From contig NZ_BSTD01000002.1 in the NCBI RefSeq assembly GCF_030269325.1, forward strand, positions 186,001 through 250,000: a stretch of 64,000 bases of DNA. The letters are read 5' to 3'. The notes below the pieces were generated by a model that saw only the letters and a list, made by a program, of their open reading frames with translations, ran no database searches and had not been told where the DNA came from. The position numbers and the translations under genes were made by a program. Of this stretch, positions 43,698-52,539 are shown in pieces. The stretch is from Amycolatopsis sp. NBRC 101858 (GTDB lineage: Bacteria > Actinomycetota > Actinomycetes > Mycobacteriales > Pseudonocardiaceae). Every line of letters begins with the position of its first letter. The stretch's first letter is position 1.

Positions 43698-44671
43698 TCC
43701 AGCAGCGCGGCGGCGTAGCGGTCGCCGGCTGCGGCGCCGGAGGGGACAGCGGCCTCGATCGTGGCCAGGTCGTCGGCTGTCAGCTCGACGTCGGCGGTGC
43801 CCAGGGACTCGGCCAGCCGGGCCCGCGTGCGGGCGCCCACCAGCGGGACGATGTCCTCGCCCTGCGCGGCGACCCACCCGATGGCGAGCTGCGCGGTCGT
43901 GACGCCCTTCCCGGCGGCGAGCTTGCCGAGGGCGTCGGTCAGCGTCAGGTTGCGCTCGAGGTTGTCACCCTGGAACCGCGGGCTGTGGCCGCGGAAGTCA
44001 CCGGCGCTCAGCTCCCGCGAAGGCGTCCAGTGCCCGCTGAGCAGGCCGCGCGAGAGGACGCCGTACGCGGTGACGCCGATACCCAGCTCGCGGGCGACCG
44101 GCAGGATGTCCGCCTCGATCCCGCGGGAGAGCAGCGAATACTCGATCTGCAGGTCGGAGATCGGGTGCACGGCGGCGGCGCGCCGCAGGGTCTCCGCGCC
44201 GACCTCCGACAGGCCGATGTGACGGACGTAGCCGGCCCGCACCAGCTCGGCGAGGGCACCGACCTGGTCTTCGATCGGCACGGCGGGATCGAGCCGGGCC
44301 GGGCGGTAGACGTCGACGTAGTCGGTGCCGAGGCGGCGCAGACTGTAGGCGAGGAACGTCTTGACGGCCTCCGGCCGGCTGTCGTTGCCGAGCCAGGAGC
44401 CATCCGGCCCGCGCAGCGCGCCGAACTTGACGCTGATCACCGCCTTCTCGCGGTTGCGGCCACGCAGTGCGTCGCGCAGCAGCAGTTCGTTGTGGCCCAT
44501 GCCGTAGAAGTCACCGGTATCGAGCAGGGTCACACCGGCATCGAGAGCGGAATGGATCGTCGCGACCGACTCGGTCTCATCGGCCGGGCCGTAGAGGTCG
44601 GACATGCCCATCAGGCCAAGGCCGAGGGCGCTGACGGCCGGACCGGTCCGGCCGAGGGTGCGGGTATGCAT
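43676..44671 (-). CDS. Aldo-keto reductase
   Basis: 331 residues. AKR barrel with LGRTGPAVSALGLGLMGMSDLYG, catalytic tetrad pieces Asp/Tyr in LLDTGDFYGMGHNE and Lys in VISVKFGA, and IGLSEVGAETLRRAAAVHPI with IEYSLLSR. The His of the tetrad is not obvious (YVDVYRPARLDP where YQLHR-like HRPDP is usual), so catalysis may be altered. Divergent from a TetR gene with an operator-like dyad between; likely its target. Substrate unknown. Confidence 0.85.
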   Translation of the reverse strand: MHTRTLGRTGPAVSALGLGLMGMSDLYGPADETESVATIHSALDAGVTLLDTGDFYGMGHNELLLRDALRGRNREKAVISVKFGALRGPDGSWLGNDSRPEAVKTFLAYSLRRLGTDYVDVYRPARLDPAVPIEDQVGALAELVRAGYVRHIGLSEVGAETLRRAAAVHPISDLQIEYSLLSRGIEADILPVARELGIGVTAYGVLSRGLLSGHWTPSRELSAGDFRGHSPRFQGDNLERNLTLTDALGKLAAGKGVTTAQLAIGWVAAQGEDIVPLVGARTRARLAESLGTADVELTADDLATIEAAVPSGAAAGDRYAAALLDHLDSEK

Positions 44672-44708
44672 GGGGGTTCTCCCTGTTTCCGTCGTTACCC
44701 AACCGACC

Positions 44709-44721
44709 GTATCACCGATAC
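44709..44721. promoter_or_regulatory. TetR operator candidate
   Basis: GTATC-ACC-GATAC is a perfect dyad between the divergent aldo-keto reductase and TetR genes, about 38 bp from each start. Confidence 0.55.
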
Positions 44722-44759
44722 TAACCGAGTGCTACCGAGGATTTGTTATCATCGGAACC

Positions 44760-45455
44760 ATGGCGACGAAGACGGCATCGGACACCCGCGAGCGCATCCT
44801 CGAAGCGGCAGCAGCGCTGCTGGTGGCAGAGGGACGCGACGGTCTGTCGACCCGCGCGGTGAGCGCAGCGGCGGGCGTCCAGCCACCGGCGCTGTACCGG
44901 CTGTTCGGAGACAAGGACGGCCTACTCGACGCGGTCGCGGCGTACGGATTCGACGAGTACCTGACGAGCAAGCGCGCCCTGGGGTCAACGGGCGACGCGG
45001 TAGAGGACCTCCGCCGCGGCTGGGACCTGCACATCGAGTTCGGGCTATCGCGCCCAGAGTTCTACGTGCTGATGTACGGCGACGCGCGCCCAGGCCGCAC
45101 ATCCCCGGCAGCCCGCGAGGCGGAGTCGATGCTGCGAAGCATCGTCGAGCGAGTGGCAGAGGCCGGCCGCCTGCGGGTGAGCGTCGAGCGCGCGGCGCGC
45201 CTGGTGTACGCAACGGGCATGGGCGTGGTGCTATCGCTGATCGCAACGCCGGAGGCAGAGCGCGACGCGGAGCTGTCGGCAACAGCCCGCGAGACGGTAT
45301 TGAGCCGCATTCTCACCGGCACCGAGGGGTCGGCCGGATCCGACCTGCCGGAGCGCGCGATCGCGTTGCGCGCGGGTCTCGACGGCGCGGAGGTGCTGTC
45401 CAAGGCCGAGCGGGTACTACTCGCGGAGTGGCTGGACCGCATCGCCGACGCGTAG
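44760..45455 (+). CDS. TetR-family regulator
   Basis: 231 residues. N-terminal HTH: TRERILEAAAALLVAEGRDGLSTRAVSAAAGVQPPALYRLFGDKDGLLDAV. The C-terminal ligand domain is not diagnostic. Divergent from the aldo-keto reductase, which is its probable target. More A-rich codons than neighbours appear along the gene. Confidence 0.88.
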   Translation: MATKTASDTRERILEAAAALLVAEGRDGLSTRAVSAAAGVQPPALYRLFGDKDGLLDAVAAYGFDEYLTSKRALGSTGDAVEDLRRGWDLHIEFGLSRPEFYVLMYGDARPGRTSPAAREAESMLRSIVERVAEAGRLRVSVERAARLVYATGMGVVLSLIATPEAERDAELSATARETVLSRILTGTEGSAGSDLPERAIALRAGLDGAEVLSKAERVLLAEWLDRIADA

Positions 45456-45534
45456 ACGAACCGGCCCCGAAGGGGCTGGAACCCAGACCCCCCGCAACCC
45501 CGATCCGAAGCCAGAACACGGCCGGCGGCACCGG

Positions 45535-45559
45535 GTCAAGGCATCTTTCCCGCCTTGAC
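45535..45559. terminator. Hairpin after the TetR gene
   Basis: GTCAAGGC and GCCTTGAC form an 8-bp stem with a 9-nt loop, 80 bp after the TetR stop. No T-run follows, so terminator function is tentative. Confidence 0.4.
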
Positions 45560-45673
45560 GCGGTGCTGTCGGCCGTAGTCACAATCAGGCGTCGGGGTGG
45601 CGGAGAGCGAGAAACAAACAGGCCTGAATCGATCCAGCCCGATCGGACATTGCTTGTCACAGCCCCAACCCCC

Positions 45674-45698
45674 AATATGTTGCGACCCGCAACATATT
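45674..45698. promoter_or_regulatory. Perfect inverted repeat upstream of the glucoamylase gene
   Basis: AATATGTTGCG-ACC-CGCAACATATT, 11-bp arms with a 3-bp centre, 28 bp before the ATG. The TTGCG...CGCAA core resembles LacI-type (maltose/starch) operators of actinobacteria. No LacI gene lies next to it. Confidence 0.7.
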
Positions 45699-45725
45699 AA
45701 CGACATCGCCGTCGAAGGGGTCTCG

Positions 45726-47948
45726 ATGATCAGGTGGAAAGCGATCCTGGCCTGCGCAGGAGCAGGACTCCTCCTAACCGGAGCACTACCCGGCACAGCA
45801 CAGGCAACGGGCACGGCAACGGACTGCTGCGGCAGCGGAGCATCCTGGGCAACGGGCAACAAGTCAGCCCTGGGAACCTCGACGACAACAACCAGCCCGG
45901 TGTGGTTCACGGTCGCCGACGGAGTCACATCGGAGGTCTTCTACCCCCGAGCCGACATCCCGAACATGCAGGACATGCAGTTCGTGGTCACGGACGGCAG
46001 CACCTTCGTAGACCTGGAGCGCGACGCCACGAACCACGTCGTGATCATGCCCGACGAGAAGGCCCTGCAGTACACGGTCACCAACACGGCGAAGAGCGGG
46101 AAGTACCGCATCACAACGGACTACGTAACCGACCCGGCCCGCGCGACACTCATCCGGAACACCCGTTTCCAGTCCCTCGACGGCGGAAGCTACCGCCTCT
46201 ACCTCCTGGCCAACCCGTCGATGGCCGGCGGCGGCGCAAACGACAACGCCTGGTGGGACGGCAGCGGCCTCGTCTCCAGCGGAACCGAGACCCTGTTCGG
46301 CGGCACCGCCACGACGGTCGTCTCAGCGTTGCGCGTCTCGACCGGCTTCACCGCACACGACAACGGCTACAGCGGAGCGGCCAGCGACTGCCTGGTAGAC
46401 CTGCGCGCCGACAAGACCCTGAACAACCAGTTCGACAACATCTCCGGCACCGGCAACGTGGTCCAGTGTGGACAGATCCCGGTCGGCACCGACACGACGT
46501 TCACCGTCGCACTCGGCTACGGCAGCACCGCGGCCGCCGCCACATCCGCCGCAAGCGGTTCGCTGAGCAGCGGGTTCTCCGCCGTGGCAACGTCCTACCG
46601 CACCGGCTGGAACTCTTACGTGGGCGGCCTGAAACCCGCACCCGCCAGCGTTTCCGGGGACACGCAACGCCGTCGCGCCTACTACGTCGCGGCGATGGCG
46701 CTCAAGACCGCCGAGGACAAGCAGCACCCCGGCGCGAGCGTCGCGGGCCTGGCGACCCCGTGGGGCAACTTCACCAACGGCGACCAGCTCAACGACGGCT
46801 ACCACCGCGTCTGGGGCCGCGACCTCTACCAGCAGGCGACCGGCCTGCTGGCCGCCGGAGACAGCGCGCAGGCCAAGCGGATGGCCCAGTTCCTGTGGAA
46901 CTCCCAGTGGATCGGCAGCCCGACCGCGGGCGACGGCATGATGTACCCGGCGGGTTCCTTCCCGCGCTACAGCCCGGTTTCCGGTGTCGCCGGCGCGAGC
47001 GCCCAGCAGCTCGGCTGCTGCGAACAGCTCGACCAGGACGCCGACGCGATCCTGCTGGCCTGGCTGACCGGCCTCACCGACGCCTCGACCTACGCCAAGG
47101 TCAAGACGACGGCGAACCACATCGTCGCGACGGGCCCGGACACCACCGAGCGCTGGGAGGAGCAGTACGGCAAGTCGCCGTCGTCAGTCGCCGCCGAGAT
47201 CGCCGGCCTGATCGCCGCGGGCGCCCTCGCCCGGGCCAACGGCGACACCGCGAGCGCGACGTCGTGGGAGTCCACAGCGGACTCCTGGCGCAATTCCCTG
47301 GCGGGCTGGACGGTCACGACGTCCGGCTACTGGGGCGGCCACACCTACTACGAGCGGCTCGACCGCGCCGGGAACCCGAACGACGGCGCGACGATCTGCT
47401 TCGACGAAGGCTGCTTCTACGAACACGACGTGACCGACTTCGGGTTCCTCGACCTGGTGCGGCTCGGCATCCGCCCGGCCGGCGACACGACGATCGCGAA
47501 CTCGGTCGCGCCGACCGCGGCGGCGTCCGACGGCAATGCGGCGATGCAGGTGACGCTGCCGAACGGCGACGTCTACTTCCACCGCTACCCGCACGACAAC
47601 TACGGCGAGAACACGTCGACCTGCACCGGCTGGCCTGCGGGCGGCAGCCAGCGGTTCGGGCGGCTCTGGCCGGTGCTGTCGGGGGAGCGCGGCCAGTACG
47701 AACTGGCCAACGGCCGCTCGGCCGCGGTGTACCTCAAGTCCATGGCGGACTCGGCCAACGACGGCTACTTCGTGCCCGAGCAGGTCTGGGACCGCGCCGA
47801 CGTCGGCTGCTTCGGACTGGGCCGCCCGACGGGCAGTGCGGGTCCGCTGATGTGGGCCGAGGGCCAGTACCTGCGGCTCGCGCAGAGCATGGACGCGGGC
47901 TACAACCTCGACACGCCGTCGATCGTGAAGTCCCGCTACGGCACCTGA
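45726..47948 (+). CDS. Secreted GH15-type glucoamylase/glucodextranase-like enzyme
   Basis: 740 residues. Signal peptide (ending AQA near 27), an N-terminal beta-sandwich (to about 310), then an (alpha/alpha)6 barrel of about 400 residues. Barrel landmarks: TPWGNFTNGDQLNDGYHRVWGRDLYQQATGLLAAG, YPAGSFPRYSPVSG, GCCEQLDQDADAILLAWL (candidate acid Glu), TERWEEQYGKSPSSVAAEIAGLIAA and MWAEGQYLRLAQS (candidate base Glu). These fit GH15 enzymes releasing glucose from alpha-glucans. Exported. Preceded by a perfect 11-bp inverted repeat. 3' end overlaps the convergent membrane-protein gene by 13 bp. Confidence 0.88.
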   Translation: MIRWKAILACAGAGLLLTGALPGTAQATGTATDCCGSGASWATGNKSALGTSTTTTSPVWFTVADGVTSEVFYPRADIPNMQDMQFVVTDGSTFVDLERDATNHVVIMPDEKALQYTVTNTAKSGKYRITTDYVTDPARATLIRNTRFQSLDGGSYRLYLLANPSMAGGGANDNAWWDGSGLVSSGTETLFGGTATTVVSALRVSTGFTAHDNGYSGAASDCLVDLRADKTLNNQFDNISGTGNVVQCGQIPVGTDTTFTVALGYGSTAAAATSAASGSLSSGFSAVATSYRTGWNSYVGGLKPAPASVSGDTQRRRAYYVAAMALKTAEDKQHPGASVAGLATPWGNFTNGDQLNDGYHRVWGRDLYQQATGLLAAGDSAQAKRMAQFLWNSQWIGSPTAGDGMMYPAGSFPRYSPVSGVAGASAQQLGCCEQLDQDADAILLAWLTGLTDASTYAKVKTTANHIVATGPDTTERWEEQYGKSPSSVAAEIAGLIAAGALARANGDTASATSWESTADSWRNSLAGWTVTTSGYWGGHTYYERLDRAGNPNDGATICFDEGCFYEHDVTDFGFLDLVRLGIRPAGDTTIANSVAPTAAASDGNAAMQVTLPNGDVYFHRYPHDNYGENTSTCTGWPAGGSQRFGRLWPVLSGERGQYELANGRSAAVYLKSMADSANDGYFVPEQVWDRADVGCFGLGRPTGSAGPLMWAEGQYLRLAQSMDAGYNLDTPSIVKSRYGT

Positions 47949-48805
47949 GCGGCCAGGCCCCGGGCCCGGGTCAGCAGCTTCTCGACCCGGGCCCGCAGCT
48001 CCGGGGTGTCGCGGCCGAGGTCCGGCAGCAACTTCGCGTAGTCCGCCACGAGACTCCGGTAGCTCCGGGCGAACTTGCTCGTGCCCTTCTGCTTGGCGTA
48101 GCGCTGGTCCAGGTCGATGATCGCCTGGGCCAGCACGGCCGCGGCCGCCGCCAGCTCGGTCCGCTCGTCGGCTTCCGCGTCCCGGCGTTCGCGCCGTGCC
48201 AGCGACGTCCGGGTGGCCCGGCGCGAGACGAGGTACAGCGCCAGGGAGCCCAGGACGACCGTGCCGACCGCGGCCGCGGCAATCAGGTACCGCGGCAGCG
48301 ACGGGCTGACCGTGCGGCCGCCGTCGGGGATCGCGCCGGAGCGCACCAGCAGGTCGTAGTTGACGACCATCACCTTCAGCGCGTCCACCGGGCGGTCGGT
48401 GAAGGCGTCGATGCCGTTACCGATCATCGACTCCGCGACGAACGCCTTGCCGAAGTTCTCGTCGTCGCTCCCGGGCAGCCGGGAACAGCCGTACTTCTTG
48501 AAGTCGTCGCCGTCACGGCTGAGCATCACGGCGAGGGTGCCGTCGACCGCACCGCCCAGGCTGTCGCACGCGTCGCTGAGGTCCGCGCCCGGCTCGAGGA
48601 ATCCGACCACCAGCCGCCGGTTGCCGATCACACGTTCCGCGGCCGGCTGGTCGAGCGTGACCCCGGGCGCGACGTACACCGACGCCGACCGGAGCTGCCG
48701 GGCGACCGCGCCGTCGAACACGCCCGCCGACCACACCGCCCAGCCCGCCAGCACGAGGCAGCCGAGCACCGCGACCCCGAACGCGGAGCGGAAGAACCGG
48801 TTCAC
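47936..48805 (-). CDS. Membrane protein of a three-gene unit, function unknown
   Basis: 289 residues, GTG start with GGGGAGG. One N-terminal helix (about 8-28), an extracytoplasmic domain (about 30-165, with LRSASVYVAPGVTLDQPA), a second helix (about 172-193) and a cytoplasmic helical tail rich in Arg/Glu (SKFARSYRSLVADYAKLLPDLGRDTPELRARVEKLL). It shares the segment LRSxxxYVAPGxTLxxxPA and the same topology with the upstream 48802-50127 protein, so they are probably distant paralogues. GTG overlaps the upstream stop. No family recognised. Confidence 0.75.
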   Translation of the reverse strand: MNRFFRSAFGVAVLGCLVLAGWAVWSAGVFDGAVARQLRSASVYVAPGVTLDQPAAERVIGNRRLVVGFLEPGADLSDACDSLGGAVDGTLAVMLSRDGDDFKKYGCSRLPGSDDENFGKAFVAESMIGNGIDAFTDRPVDALKVMVVNYDLLVRSGAIPDGGRTVSPSLPRYLIAAAAVGTVVLGSLALYLVSRRATRTSLARRERRDAEADERTELAAAAAVLAQAIIDLDQRYAKQKGTSKFARSYRSLVADYAKLLPDLGRDTPELRARVEKLLTRARGLAAQVP

Positions 48806-50127
48806 GCGAGCCTCCCCTGCAGGAACTCGGCGGGCCGGTACTCGGGGCGGCCCAGCAGCCCGGCGGTGGTGTCCAAATCGGACTCGGCCGCGTCGAGCAG
48901 GCCGTGGACGTGCTTGTCCGGCAGCTTCTCGGTGAACGCCTCCCGGGCCGCCGTCAGCCGGGTGATCCCGCGGGTCAGGGCCGCGGCCGACGCGCCGTCG
49001 GTCAGCCCCGAGATCTCGACGGCGAGCGCGGTCAGCCCGGCCAGGCGCGCCGGCACACCCGTCCCGGCGGGCCGGCCCGGGCGCACCACGCGGCGAGCCG
49101 ACAGCACGAGGAACCCGGCCGCGCAGGCGGCGAACAGCCACGGCAGCGCGGGCAGCGCGACCCGGAGCGGGTCGAACGGGGTGTAGGGCAGCGGGCGGTC
49201 GAACAGCCCGGCGTAGCGGATGGCCGTGACCCGGTCGAGCCACGCGCCCAGGACGTTGCGCTGCGGGTAGGCGTACGTGCTGAGCCGGTCCGCGAACTGG
49301 CCGTAGAAGCTCGCCGTCGCGATGTCCGCGAATGCGGCGGCCGACGGCCCGTCGTACTCCACCCATTGGCCGTACATCGCGACGATCGGGCGGCCGGGGA
49401 ACTCCTTCGCCAGCGCCGGTCCGAAGTGGACCAGCGGCTGCCCGGCCGGCTGTTGCGGCAGCGCGACGTACAGCGGCTGGGCGCCGGGGAACGCGGCCGT
49501 CGTCGCCGGCGTGTCCTTCAGCGTCGCTCCCGGGGCGATGAACCGGCCGGTGCTGCGCAGCTGGGCGGTGACCTCGGCCAGCTCGGCGGCGGTCGGGTCG
49601 CGCCGGGCGAGAGCGGGCTGGTCCGGCGGCTCGGGCTGGTGGTTCAGGTGGGCGATCAGCGTGGTCAGCGACTCGGTGACGTCGCCGGTGGCGAACTGGT
49701 GGATCCACTCGCTCCCGCGGTCGGCCGAGGCCTGCAGGATCCCGCCGCTGACCTCGGTGCCGACGACGCGGACGGTCGCGGCGTCGACCTCGTGCACCCG
49801 CTGCCCGTCTTCCTTCTTCAAGCCGGGTGGCGCGACGAGGATCCGGTACTCGGTGCCGCCGGCCGCGGCTTTCACGGCCTGGTCGTCCCAGGTTGCGATC
49901 GAGCCGGGGAGCCGCACGACGGGAGCGGCCTCGACCATCGCGGTCATCTGCTCGGTCGAAGGGACGCTCGCGCCGCTCAGCTCGCCGGCCGAACCTTCGG
50001 GGATCGGGTCTTTCGCCGCCGGCGCCTGGCCGTAGCTGACCTGGGTGCTCTGCTGCTGCACGAGGAGGAACGTCACCAGCACGGCGGCGGCCGCGGCGAG
50101 CAGGACCCAGCGAATCCGGTCAACCAC
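48802..50127 (-). CDS. Larger membrane protein of the three-gene unit, function unknown
   Basis: 441 residues. N-terminal helix (WVLLAAAAAVLVTFLLV), a large extracytoplasmic domain (about 25-330, with LRSTGRFIAPGATLKDTPA and VHFGPALAKEFPGRPIVAMYGQW), a second helix (about 331-350) and a cytoplasmic helical tail of about 90 residues with AREAFTEKLPDKHVHGLLDAAESDLDTTAGLLG. Overlaps both neighbours by a few bases, so the three are one operon. No enzymatic motif is seen; a secretion- or envelope-associated complex is a guess. Confidence 0.75.
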   Translation of the reverse strand: MVDRIRWVLLAAAAAVLVTFLLVQQQSTQVSYGQAPAAKDPIPEGSAGELSGASVPSTEQMTAMVEAAPVVRLPGSIATWDDQAVKAAAGGTEYRILVAPPGLKKEDGQRVHEVDAATVRVVGTEVSGGILQASADRGSEWIHQFATGDVTESLTTLIAHLNHQPEPPDQPALARRDPTAAELAEVTAQLRSTGRFIAPGATLKDTPATTAAFPGAQPLYVALPQQPAGQPLVHFGPALAKEFPGRPIVAMYGQWVEYDGPSAAAFADIATASFYGQFADRLSTYAYPQRNVLGAWLDRVTAIRYAGLFDRPLPYTPFDPLRVALPALPWLFAACAAGFLVLSARRVVRPGRPAGTGVPARLAGLTALAVEISGLTDGASAAALTRGITRLTAAREAFTEKLPDKHVHGLLDAAESDLDTTAGLLGRPEYRPAEFLQGRLA

Positions 50128-50425
50128 GGGCGGCCGCCTGCCAGAGGGCGTCGGCGCGGCGCGCGTGCTGCTCGGCGGTGTGCGCCGCTCGTTCGCCGCC
50201 GTGCGCGGCGGCGATGGTCTCCGCCCGGGTCAGCAGCTGCTCGGCTTCGGGCAGGGGAGCGTCCGCCGCGTCCCGGCTGACGCCGGCGCTGTCGATCGCC
50301 GCCCGCGCGGCCGACCAGGCGGTCCGCCGGCGCAGGTCCCGATTCCGCCACCAGGGCAGGGCGACGACCCCGGCCCCGGCGGCCGCGATCACCACCGCGC
50401 CGAGCACCCACACGAGCCACGTCAT
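50120..50425 (-). CDS. Small membrane-anchored coiled protein, first gene of the unit
   Basis: 101 residues. One N-terminal transmembrane helix (TWLVWVLGAVVIAAAGAGVVAL) followed by a cytoplasmic helical region (LLTRAETIAAAHGGERAAHTAEQHARRADALWQ). ATG 50425. Overlaps the next gene by 8 bp. No family recognised. Confidence 0.7.
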   Translation of the reverse strand: MTWLVWVLGAVVIAAAGAGVVALPWWRNRDLRRRTAWSAARAAIDSAGVSRDAADAPLPEAEQLLTRAETIAAAHGGERAAHTAEQHARRADALWQAAARG

Positions 50426-50553
50426 CCCGGTCACCTTCGCACTTCGATCTTCGGCGAGGACGTCATTCTGACCGCCCGGGCCCGCGAATGTGACAACGTT
50501 GCCGCATTGTGTCCCAGTCGAACACCGGACCAAGTGGACAGTCCGGGACGGGC

Positions 50554-50578
50554 CCGGCACGCCCCCTCGGTGTGCCGG
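50554..50578. terminator. Hairpin after the NAD-kinase-like gene
   Basis: CCGGCAC (50554-50560) and GTGCCGG (50572-50578) form a stem with an 11-nt loop; flanking GGC/ACC bases extend it with one mismatch. It lies about 10-35 bp beyond the stop of the leftward gene. Confidence 0.5.
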
Positions 50579-50588
50579 ACCCGGCTCG

Positions 50589-51458
50589 TCACCGGACCAG
50601 GTGGACCGTCTTCGCGGCGGGGACGAATGTCGCCGTCTGGCCACGGGTGAGGGCGACCTTGTCGGCTTCGAGGCCGTCGCCGAACGCGACCAGGCGGTCG
50701 GACTCCACTTCGATCGTCAGCGGCGCCGACGTCAGCTCCCCTTCGGTGCACGTGGTCCCGGTCGTCGGCGACGGCCACGCCTCGCGCACGAACCAGACCA
50801 GCCGGGCCTCGCCGGGCGCGGGCAGCCGGAGGCCGCTCCCGCGTTCCCGCCACACCGAGCCGCACCAGCCGGTCGCGCCGGTGCCGGTCCCGACCAGGAT
50901 CCCCGACGACGCCTGACGCTCCGCCGGCCCGCCACCGACCCCCAGCCGGTAGCGGGCGGTCTGGTGCCCGGCGTGGCCCAGGTAGATCTCGTTGAGCGCC
51001 AGCAGCCGCTGGCCGTCGTCCGCGGTGAGCTCGGCCATCGTGCGGTGCTCGACGTCGCCGGTGGACCGCACGAGGTCCGCGACGGCGGCCGGCGGGTGGC
51101 GCACCAGGACCCCGGGCGCGCCGGGCGTCACGCCGATCACCGGCTGGCCGTCGAGGTACTTCGCGACGTTGGCGATCAGCCCGTCCTGGCCGACCACCAC
51201 GACGACGTCTTCGGGGGTGAACAGGAACCGGTCGAGGTCCGCCCGCTCGACCTCGCCGCGGCGCCAGTCGAGCGGGATCGCGGCGGAGGCCGCGGTGAGT
51301 GCCGCGCGCACGGCGGCGTCCGCCTCGGTCACTTCGGCCAGGTCACGGCCGCGCGTGCGCAGGAAGAACTCAGCCTGGCCGCGCGTGCCGTGCCGGGCGA
51401 GCAGCTCGTCGAGTTCGGTGCGCCGGTGCACCAGCACGACGCGCGGGGCGAGGCTCAC
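50589..51458 (-). CDS. NAD-kinase-fold protein with altered signature
   Basis: 289 residues. The pattern DVVVVVGQDGLIANVAKYLDGQPVIGV corresponds to the NAD kinase GGDGT region but reads GQDGL, and SSGILVGTGTGATGWCGSV matches the downstream nucleotide-binding loop (usually STPTGSTAY). NEIYLGHAGHQTARYRL lies between. The fold assignment is fair; kinase activity is uncertain because the GGDG motif is changed. GTG start overlaps the SPFH stop (GTGA). Together with SPFH it is divergent from an NrtR-type NAD-metabolism regulator, which supports a pyridine-nucleotide link. Confidence 0.75.
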   Translation of the reverse strand: MSLAPRVVLVHRRTELDELLARHGTRGQAEFFLRTRGRDLAEVTEADAAVRAALTAASAAIPLDWRRGEVERADLDRFLFTPEDVVVVVGQDGLIANVAKYLDGQPVIGVTPGAPGVLVRHPPAAVADLVRSTGDVEHRTMAELTADDGQRLLALNEIYLGHAGHQTARYRLGVGGGPAERQASSGILVGTGTGATGWCGSVWRERGSGLRLPAPGEARLVWFVREAWPSPTTGTTCTEGELTSAPLTIEVESDRLVAFGDGLEADKVALTRGQTATFVPAAKTVHLVR

Positions 51459-52456
51459 GACCGCACGCCCAGCTTCGTCAGCAGCGGCGTGAGCAGGTCC
51501 GGCGTCAGCACCAGGGTGTCGATCTCCGGCAGGTTCCCGGCCAGTTCCTTCAACGCCAGCCCGGTGAGCACGCCCTCGGGCAGGTCGCGGTACGCCGCCA
51601 GCCGGGCGGCTTCACCCGCCGCCTCCGCTTCGCCGAGCGCCCGCTTGCCTTCGGCTTCCACGAGCGTCAGGCGCTCCTTGCGCGACGCCTGCGCCTCGGT
51701 CTCGATCCGGTTCGCCGCCGCTGCTTCCTCGGCCTGGCGCCGGGCGTTGGCCCCGCGCTGGGCCACCAGCTGCTCCTCGCGACGAGCCAGCTCGATCTGG
51801 CTCTGCAGCTCGTTTTCCCCGATCGCGCGTTCGCGTTCGACGGCCAGCGCACGGCGTTCGAAGGTCGCCCGGTCGGCCTCCTGCTGCACCTTCTCCCGCG
51901 CGGTCGTCTGCAGTGCCTTCTCGACCTCCGGCTCGGCCCGGATGGCGACGACGCGGACGTCGACGACGGCCGAGCCGGTCTGCGCGAGCCGGGTGTCCTC
52001 CTCGGCGAGCCCGGCGCGGATCCGGTCGCGGACCGCCCGGACGCCGTCGACGAGCGCGGTCTCCAAGGGCGTGCGGGTCAGGACCTCGACGGCGTACTGC
52101 TGGACGTTCTCCGTCAGCAGCCCGCTGATCTGGGCGAGGGGATCGCTTCTCCAGCGCCCGGTGTCGGGGTCGATGGAGAAGTCGATCCGCTGCGCGGCCA
52201 GCGCCGGGTCCTCGATCCGGAACGTCAGCGCGAGCTGCACGGTGACGTCCTGGAAGTCGGCCGTGCGGGCGTGGAACAGCAGTGGCAGCTCGCGGTCGTC
52301 GACCGGGACCTCCGAGACGACCGCGGTCAGCGGCCGGTACCAGAACGACAGCCCGACGCCGTCGTGCGCGAGCTTGCCGCGGCGGTAGTGGCGGATGTGC
52401 ACGGTGGGGGCGCCCCGCAGGTGCCGGAACCCGAAGCGGCGGTCGATGTCAGCCAT
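51455..52456 (-). CDS. SPFH/Band 7 domain protein
   Basis: 333 residues. SPFH core at about 25-190 (VSEVPVDDRELPLLFHARTADFQDVTVQLALTFRIEDP, then VRDRIRAGLAEEDTRLAQTGSAVVDVRVVAI). A long coiled coil (about 185-290; REKVQQEADRATFERRALAVERERAIGENELQSQIELARREEQL) follows. There is no N-terminal membrane segment, unusual for stomatin/flotillin-type proteins, so it may be cytoplasmic or peripheral. First gene of a two-gene unit with the NAD-kinase-like protein; one NrtR-type operator lies just upstream. Confidence 0.88.
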   Translation of the reverse strand: MADIDRRFGFRHLRGAPTVHIRHYRRGKLAHDGVGLSFWYRPLTAVVSEVPVDDRELPLLFHARTADFQDVTVQLALTFRIEDPALAAQRIDFSIDPDTGRWRSDPLAQISGLLTENVQQYAVEVLTRTPLETALVDGVRAVRDRIRAGLAEEDTRLAQTGSAVVDVRVVAIRAEPEVEKALQTTAREKVQQEADRATFERRALAVERERAIGENELQSQIELARREEQLVAQRGANARRQAEEAAAANRIETEAQASRKERLTLVEAEGKRALGEAEAAGEAARLAAYRDLPEGVLTGLALKELAGNLPEIDTLVLTPDLLTPLLTKLGVRS

Positions 52457-52468
52457 GATCTCTCCTCT

Positions 52469-52487
52469 TATCGTCGAGGTGACGATA
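52469..52487. promoter_or_regulatory. NrtR-type operator, copy 1
   Basis: TATCGTCGAGGTGACGATA, 7-bp arms with 5-bp centre, 12 bp upstream of the SPFH ATG. It shares WATCGTCRAGSTGACGATW with the second copy. Confidence 0.75.
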
Positions 52488-52501
52488 TGCGGAGGCGACC
52501 C

Positions 52502-52522
52502 TAATCGTCAAGCTGACGATTA
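52502..52522. promoter_or_regulatory. NrtR-type operator, copy 2
   Basis: TAATCGTCA-AGC-TGACGATTA, perfect 9-bp arms, 17 bp upstream of the NrtR-type gene. The core GTCA...TGAC is of the kind reported for NrtR boxes. The two copies are centred 34 bp apart. Confidence 0.78.
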
Positions 52523-52539
52523 CGAGGTAGGGTGGTGGC

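Noticed and set aside
45734..49186. Plus-strand open frame of about 1150 codons
   Set aside because: Overlaps the GH15 gene in another frame and runs antisense to the membrane proteins. Arg/Pro/Gly-rich composition shows it is a shadow frame.
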